The notes under the pieces were generated by a model, which was not told the DNA's origin, did not search any database, and was given only the letters and a program-made list of their open reading frames with translations. 64,000 nucleotides of DNA. Origin: Streptomyces asiaticus (GTDB lineage: Bacteria > Actinomycetota > Actinomycetes > Streptomycetales > Streptomycetaceae). The position numbers were made by a program, and so were the translations under genes. The DNA is taken from positions 124,001 to 188,000 of the forward strand of contig NZ_JAGSHX010000006.1 of assembly GCF_018138715.1 (NCBI RefSeq), in the 5' to 3' direction. This document shows positions 61,501 through 64,000 of this stretch, piece after piece (position 1 is the first letter of the stretch; every line of letters starts with the position of its first letter).

Positions 61501-64000
61501 GTCGGCGGGCGGTGGTGTGGCCGCGTCGGACAGGAGGCCGGTGGCGTGGTGGCGCCAGGCGGCCGGGGCCTCCAGGGCATCGCCCCCCTCGTCGCCGGGG
61601 CGCGAGGCGATGGTGACGGTCCGTCGTCCGGTCTCGTCGGGTGCGGTGACGGCGAGCTGGATCCGTACCGCGCCGGAGGCGGGCAGGACCAGCGGGGTCT
61701 CCAGAGTGAGGTCGTCGATCAGCTCGCTGCCGGTGTGCGCGGCGGCGAGGAGGGCCAGCTCCAACAGGGCCGTACCGGGCAGGGGCACGCTGTCCGCGAT
61801 GGTGTGGTCGGCGAGCCAGGCGTGGGTGTGCGCGGACAGCCGTCCGGTGAGCAGCAGCCCGCCATCGGGCGTTTCCACGGCGGCCTGGAGCAGGGGATGC
61901 CCGGTGGCGCCGAGGCCGACGGCGCGTACGTCGGCGGTGGCGTTCGGGACGGGCCGCCAGTACCGCTGCCGCTGGAACCGGTAGGTGGGCAGGTCGACAT
62001 GGCCCGCGTACTCGGGGAGAGCGGCGGCGAAGTCGACCGTGCCGCCGTCGATGTGCGTCAGGGCGAGCGCGGTCAGCAGCGTACGGGGCTCGTCGCGGCC
62101 CGGGCGCAGGACGGTGGCGAACACGGGCGCGGTGTCCGGGGTATCGGCGGAGGTCGGGTCGGCGGCCAGGGCGTCCTGGGCCATGGTGGTGAGGACGGCG
62201 TCCGGCCCGAGTTCGAGGTAGCGCGTCACGCCTTCGCCGTGCAGGGTGCGCAGCCCGTCGTGGAACCGTACGGGCTCGCTGACGTGGCGCACCCAGTACT
62301 CGGGGTCGCGGAGCTGCTCGGGGTCGGCCTGCCGACCGGTGATGTTGGAGATCACCGGGATGCGCGGGGCGTGGTAGGTGAGCCGCCGCGCCACCTCGCG
62401 GAAGTCGTCGAGCATGGGAGCCAGGAGGGGCGAGTGGAAGGCGTGGCTGACCCGGAGCCGCTTGGTGCGGTGGCCCCGTTCCTTCAGGGTGCGGACGATC
62501 TCGTCGACGGTTTCGGCGGCGCCGGACACGACCACCGAGGTGGGGCCGTTGACCGCGGCGAGCGCCACGCGGTCCTCATGGCCCGCGAGCAGAGGGAGGA
62601 CCTGCTCCTCTGTGGCTTCGACGGCGGCCATCGCGCCGCCGGACGGCAGCGCCTGCATCAACCGGCCGCGAGCGGCCACCAGTTCGCAGGCGTCCGGCAG
62701 GGACAGCACGCCCGCCACATGCGCCGCCACCAGTTCGCCGACGGAGTGTCCGGTCAGGAACGAGGGGGTGAGGCCGAACGACTCGACGAGCCGGAAGAGC
62801 GCCGTCTCCAGGGCGAAGAGGGCCGCCTGGGTCACACCGGTACCGTGCAGGGCCCGCGCCTGGTCGGTGTCCTCCGCCGCGAAGAGGATCTCGCGGAGCG
62901 GCCGGCCGGGCAGCGGATCGAGATGGGCGCAGACCTCGTCCAGGGTGGCGGCGAACACCTCGAACGTCCGGTACAGCTCACGGCCCATACCGGGCCGCTG
63001 GCTGCCCTGCCCCGTGAACATGAAGGCGGTGCCGCCGGAGCGGGTCGGCGCCGTGGCCCGGATCAGCCCGGGGTGGCTCTGGTCGTCGGCCAGGGCCCGC
63101 ACGGCGGCCAGCAGCTCGGCGCGGTCCTCGCCGATGGCCACGGCACGGTGTTCGAAGGCCGAGCGAGTGCGGGCCAGCGACCAGCCCACATCGGCCACGG
63201 GCAGCGCGGGGTGGGCGGTGAGATGGGCGGCGAGCGCCTCGGCCTGGTCCCGTAACGCCTGGCCGGTGCGGGCGGACACCGCCCAGGGCACCACGCGGCT
63301 CGCCGTCTCCGCGGCGGTCGGTTCAGGGGCCCGGTCCGACGCGGTGGGCTCGTCGGCGGGGGGCTGTTCGAGCAGCAGATGGGCGTTGGTCCCGGAGATG
63401 CCGAAGGAGGACACCGCGGCCCGGCGGGGCCGCTCGCCACGCGGCCATCCGACGGCTTCGGTGAGCAGGCGTACGGCGCCGGTGTCCCATGCCACGTGGG
63501 GCGTGGGCTCGTTGACGTTCAAGGTGGCGGGCAGCGTCTCATGTCGCATCGCCATGATCATCTTGATGACACCGGCCACGCCCGCGGCGCCCTGGGGGTG
63601 TCCGATGTTGGACTTGACCGATCCCAGCCACAGCGGCCGGTCCTCGGTACGGTCCTGGCCGTAGGTGGCGAGCAGCGCATCGGCCTCGATGGGATCGCCG
63701 AGGCGGGTTCCGGTGCCGTGCGCCTCCACGACGTCCACCTCGGCCGGGGACAGCCGTGCGTTCGCCAACGCCTGGAGGATGACGCGCTGTTGGGAGGGTC
63801 CGTTGGGCGCGGTCAGGCCGTTGGAGGCGCCGTCCTGGTTGATGGCCGAGCCCCGGATCACCGCCAGCACCCGGTGGCCGTGGCGCCGGGCGTCGGACAG
63901 CCGCTCCAACAGCACCAGGCCCACGCCCTCGGAGAAGGCGGTGCCGTCGGCGTCGGCGGAGAACGCCTTGCACCGGCCGTCGGGGGCCAGCCCGCGCTGC
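52540..64000 (-). CDS. PKS-A (5' end outside window): KS-AT(malonyl)-DH-KR-ACP then KS-AT(mm)-DH-ER-KR-ACP
   Basis: The frame is open to the right edge, so about 3819 residues are visible, starting inside a KS ([13 protein letters not shown]). Module 1: AT with GHSVGE and HAFH, so malonyl; DH with [10 protein letters not shown] (Asp for the usual Gly); B-type KR with [11 protein letters not shown] near 59404. Module 2 (about 59220-52800): KS, AT GHSQG with YASH (methylmalonyl), [22 protein letters not shown] with VGMYPG, KR, ACP near 52921, docking tail. Products: a disubstituted alkene, then a saturated methyl-branched unit, matching modules 3 and 4 of a nigericin-type line (C24=C25, C22-methyl). 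A TTA codon lies at 63253-63255. Its stop is 16 nt before the PKS-B start. Module 1 differs in style from all other modules here. Confidence 0.95.
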   Translation of the reverse strand, partial: QRGLAPDGRCKAFSADADGTAFSEGVGLVLLERLSDARRHGHRVLAVIRGSAINQDGASNGLTAPNGPSQQRVILQALANARLSPAEVDVVEAHGTGTRLGDPIEADALLATYGQDRTEDRPLWLGSVKSNIGHPQGAAGVAGVIKMIMAMRHETLPATLNVNEPTPHVAWDTGAVRLLTEAVGWPRGERPRRAAVSSFGISGTNAHLLLEQPPADEPTASDRAPEPTAAETASRVVPWAVSARTGQALRDQAEALAAHLTAHPALPVADVGWSLARTRSAFEHRAVAIGEDRAELLAAVRALADDQSHPGLIRATAPTRSGGTAFMFTGQGSQRPGMGRELYRTFEVFAATLDEVCAHLDPLPGRPLREILFAAEDTDQARALHGTGVTQAALFALETALFRLVESFGLTPSFLTGHSVGELVAAHVAGVLSLPDACELVAARGRLMQALPSGGAMAAVEATEEQVLPLLAGHEDRVALAAVNGPTSVVVSGAAETVDEIVRTLKERGHRTKRLRVSHAFHSPLLAPMLDDFREVARRLTYHAPRIPVISNITGRQADPEQLRDPEYWVRHVSEPVRFHDGLRTLHGEGVTRYLELGPDAVLTTMAQDALAADPTSADTPDTAPVFATVLRPGRDEPRTLLTALALTHIDGGTVDFAAALPEYAGHVDLPTYRFQRQRYWRPVPNATADVRAVGLGATGHPLLQAAVETPDGGLLLTGRLSAHTHAWLADHTIADSVPLPGTALLELALLAAAHTGSELIDDLTLETPLVLPASGAVRIQLAVTAPDETGRRTVTIASRPGDEGGDALEAPAAWRHHATGLLSDAATPPPADEPSSATAWPPAGAVPVDVADLYERLAAQGYAYGPAFRGLHSAWRLGEEMFAEVRLAPERRGEADGYGLHPALLDSALHPVEELFGGSGRFAGDHAPDGAEGTVRLPFSFGGVRLFATGATRLRVRITPTAPDTITLRLTDDHGAPVATIDALGLREVSADRWRSARAATADAPLYRLDWQPYPVSTDTDTDTNPGTALPSASWALVGSRDPDPALPSHPDLAALRAALDGGQPAPDIVVLECPGAPDTSSHPDETPGRVRAAVHHILGDLRTWLTDERFSGARLVIATRGAVATGPGDAPADLTTAPVWGLVRAAQAEHPERILLLDLDDDPASRDALRTALPAAVAAAESEVAVRAGTAHVPRLVTVRPGQDTPPRALDPDGTALITGGTGALGRLVARHLVTAHGARHLLLVSRRGGITEDIDAFADELTALGAADVRVTACDAADPEAVAALLATVPEEHPLTAVVHAAGVLDDGVVTAMTPAQLDTVLAPKLDAAWHLHRLTRDMDPAAFVMFSSAASIMGNGGQANYAAANMFLNALAEHRRAEGRAAHTLAWGLLASAGGMTGHLDDADLARMARSGIAAVSDEQALALLDTALTTDHPTLVPARFDLAALRTRAAAGPLPPVLRRLVHVPARAARNTGPGSLSGRLAGLSTEEQDRLIGELVRDQVATVLAHPAPEAIDLGRAFQDLGFDSLTALDLRNRLNAATGTRIPATVIFDYPTPDALVRFLRERLAGAPAGTPLPTTPAVVATDDDPIAIVGMACRYPGGVGSPEELWRLVAEGVDAIGEFPGDRGWDLGGLFDPDPDHTGTSYAREGGFLYEAPRFDAEFFGISPREALATDPQQRLLLETAWQAFESAGIDPVSLRGSACAVITGVMYDDYGSRFLGRTPEGVEGRLMTGSTPSIASGRVAFTLGLEGPAVTVDTACSSSLVAMHLAAQALRQGECTLALAGGVTVMATPNTFVEFSRQRGLAPDGRCKPFAAAADGTGWGEGIGLLVLERLSDARRNGREVLAVIRGSAVNQDGASNGLTAPNGPSQQRVIRQALATARLSPADVDVVEAHGTGTTLGDPIEAQALLATYGQERPEGRPLWLGSIKSNIGHTQAAAGVAGVIKMVMAMRHGLLPASLHIDEPSPHVEWDDDGVRLLTEAVEWPTDERPRRAGVSSFGISGTNAHVILEQAPDRAERTEQEPESGGPRVVPWVLSARGAGALRDQARALAARLTTGPSAPPVEVGWSLIRSRTLFDHRAVVVGESRAELMAAVEALAADETHPGVVHTGTAATTGGAGPVLVFPGQGSQWIGMGAGLLDASPVFAARVAECERALAPHVDWSLTDVLRGVDGAGDLSRVDVVQPVLWAVMVSLAAVWAGHGVRPAAVVGHSQGEIAAACVAGALTLEDGARIVALRSRALRQLAGGGAMASLGVGQEQATDLLSGLGDRATAVVVAAVNGPASTVVSGPPEQVAAAVAACRDTGERARMIEVDYASHSPQVDEIAEELTELLRGVEPVEAPGSSGAVFYSTVTGARADGSVLDTDYWVRNLRERVRFAEAIQALLADGHRVFIEASTHPVLTVGMQESFEEAGVPAATVPTLRRDHGDLAQLVRSLAQAFTAGADVDWTTLFPTDPAPRTVPLPTYAFQRERYWLEATPGRGGDPTDLGLVSADHPMLGAAVELADGSTHLLTGRLTAGGGEGWLGEHVVAGARLVPGAAQVEWALRAADEAGCGTVEELALQVPLVLPDTGGLRVQVVVGEAADDGRRDVRVYSRPDRDAETTADPVWVCHAVGVLGPHGEPAPQPAGAWPPPSAEPVDMDGFYERAEAAGYGYGPAFQGVRKLWRDGADVLAEVALPEAAGDRAGFGIHPALLDAALHPASLLDRTDRTDRTDRTDRTDRPGQPGRPEEQHDDGQVWLPFAWNGVALWAAGATTVRVRLSPHEQGADGERALRIAVADAVGDPVLTVDSLVLRPARTDQLRTAGRGAVDGLFTLDWIPLPEPTPGADTGLPRPVAGDGGWVALGSEGLDRAPSGVVRHPDLESLVAAIDAGTPVPSVALTAVPASSTAVDIVAAEAEALAAVRRTLDLLRGWLAEPRLAESRLAVVTHGAVAAGGPVAEDPGSGAVDTAGAAVWGLLRSAQAENPDRFILLDRDPHGAPDPDEIGAAVLDGVLRAVALDEPQVAVGSGRVWAPRLMRAGGPGSGGLVGPVAQPAWRLAVEGASTVDNVAPVPCSEVLEPLGPGEVRIAVHAAGMNFRDALIVVGMYPGGGVFRGSEGAGVVVDIGPEVTGLAVGDRVMGLFEGAFGPRAVADARMVVPIPDGWSFRQAAAVPVVFLTAWYGLVDLAGLRNGETVLIHAATGGVGMAAVQIARHLGAEVYATASPGKHGVLEEMGIDQAHRASSRDLDFEEVFREATGGRGVDVVLNSLAGPFVDASLRLLADGGRLSEMGKTDIRDPEHLAAVRTGVRYRAFDLVPDAGPDRIGEMLHELSELFAAGVLRPAPVRPWPLSRARDALRQLSQARHTGKLVLDVPAAVDPDGTVLITGGTGTLGAYLAEHLVRAWGIGHLLLVSRRGPDAPGARDLAARLEELGARVRLAAVDVTDASAVAELVSGVDPEHPLTGVIHATGVLDDAVVTSQTPERLARVWTAKATAAAHLHTATAQLRLGMFVLFSSAAGTLGSPGQANYAAANAFCDALAAHRRAVGLPGVSIAWGLWADASGMTGHLAEADLARMSRTGVAALSTRHGLALLDAAVQHGGAHLVAAQVDPRTLAGLPADSLPATLRALAATAGGGGGAGRRTAAAAGEGRQVDWGARLAGLSTAERHRLVLNLVRGHAATVLGHADVDAVQAEASFKELGFDSLTAVELRNRLAAATGLRLPAGMVFDYPEAAVLADYLLERLAPGDGTPPGRDAVDPVLGELARLDTTLAALDTDDEGRQRIAKRLGALLTKWNGGGGSGDSAGATDFDALEAASDDEMFELIDRELP
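55812..55861 (-). repeat. 9-bp tandem repeat (Asp-Arg-Thr) in the DH of PKS-A module 2
   Basis: Five full copies and a partial sixth of GGTCGGTCC (first copy GGTCGGTGC; plus-strand reading) encode Asp-Arg-Thr repeats in the DH loop between LLD and the conserved WLPFAWNGV segment. Confidence 0.9.
63253..63255 (-). other. TTA leucine codon in PKS-A (bldA control)
   Basis: In the KS-AT linker segment TGQALRDQ the leucine is coded GCG-TTA-CGG, in the PKS-A frame. With the PKS-D codon this places two proteins of the assembly line under bldA. Confidence 0.85.

Overview
The window is high-GC actinobacterial DNA, almost certainly Streptomyces. G/C-rich third codon positions, tight ATGA/GTGA gene overlaps, rare TTA leucine codons and a familiar Streptomyces intergenic hairpin all point that way. 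It is the interior of a modular type I polyketide cluster for a polyether ionophore, and it runs off both ends. Epoxidase, epoxide-hydrolase/cyclase, chain-transfer ketosynthase, discrete ACP and release hydrolase genes of the monensin/lasalocid/nigericin type are all present.

Layout. (1) 5-12547, plus strand: a one-module PKS, two SnoaL-fold cyclases of the MonBI/MonBII type, a MonCI/Lsd18-type flavin epoxidase, a KSX-type chain-transfer protein carrying dead AT and KR remnants, and a discrete ACP, closed by a strong hairpin terminator. (2) 12630-14927: a cytochrome P450 (minus) diverging from an alpha/beta hydrolase (plus) of the MonCII/NanE release type. (3) 15053-22955: a TetR regulator diverging from an operon of a YtcJ-type amidohydrolase plus a complete five-gene peptide-class ABC importer, not an expected polyether function. 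(4) 22994-64000, minus strand, transcribed from the right edge inward: four PKS genes with seven modules (the first truncated by the window edge), called here PKS-A, B, C and D. A 32-nt near-perfect palindrome separates the converging ABC operon and PKS-D.

How the genes work together (inference from domain content). PKS-A to PKS-D read: malonyl DH-KR; methylmalonyl DH-ER-KR; methylmalonyl DH-KR; malonyl DH-ER-KR; methylmalonyl DH-KR; methylmalonyl DH-ER-KR; methylmalonyl with dead KR and no DH. Alternating alkene and saturated units give a 1,5,9-triene ending in a ketone, the precursor needed for triepoxide formation, cascade cyclisation and spiroketal formation. The methyl pattern, the retained ketone and the one-module PKS at 5-5836 (methylmalonyl, DH-KR, suited to a C2=C3 alkene closed to a pyran) match the C30 backbone of nigericin position by position: C24=C25, C20=C21, C16=C17, the C13 spiroketal ketone and C2-methyl. 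On that reading the minus genes are modules 3-9 of 14, the first plus-strand gene is module 14, and modules 1-2 and 10-13 plus the O-methyltransferase lie outside the window. The P450 fits terminal-methyl hydroxylation (grisorixin to nigericin). The finished chain would move to the discrete ACP through KSX, be epoxidised and cyclised there, and be freed by the alpha/beta hydrolase; no PKS here ends in a thioesterase.

The most useful oddities are the KSX protein that still carries fossils of a whole module, two TTA codons in PKS genes, near-identical KS and ACP blocks shared by PKS-B and PKS-C around a natural malonyl/methylmalonyl AT exchange, codon-usage patches, 9-bp tandem expansions inside PKS genes, and the regulated transporter operon lodged in the middle of the cluster.
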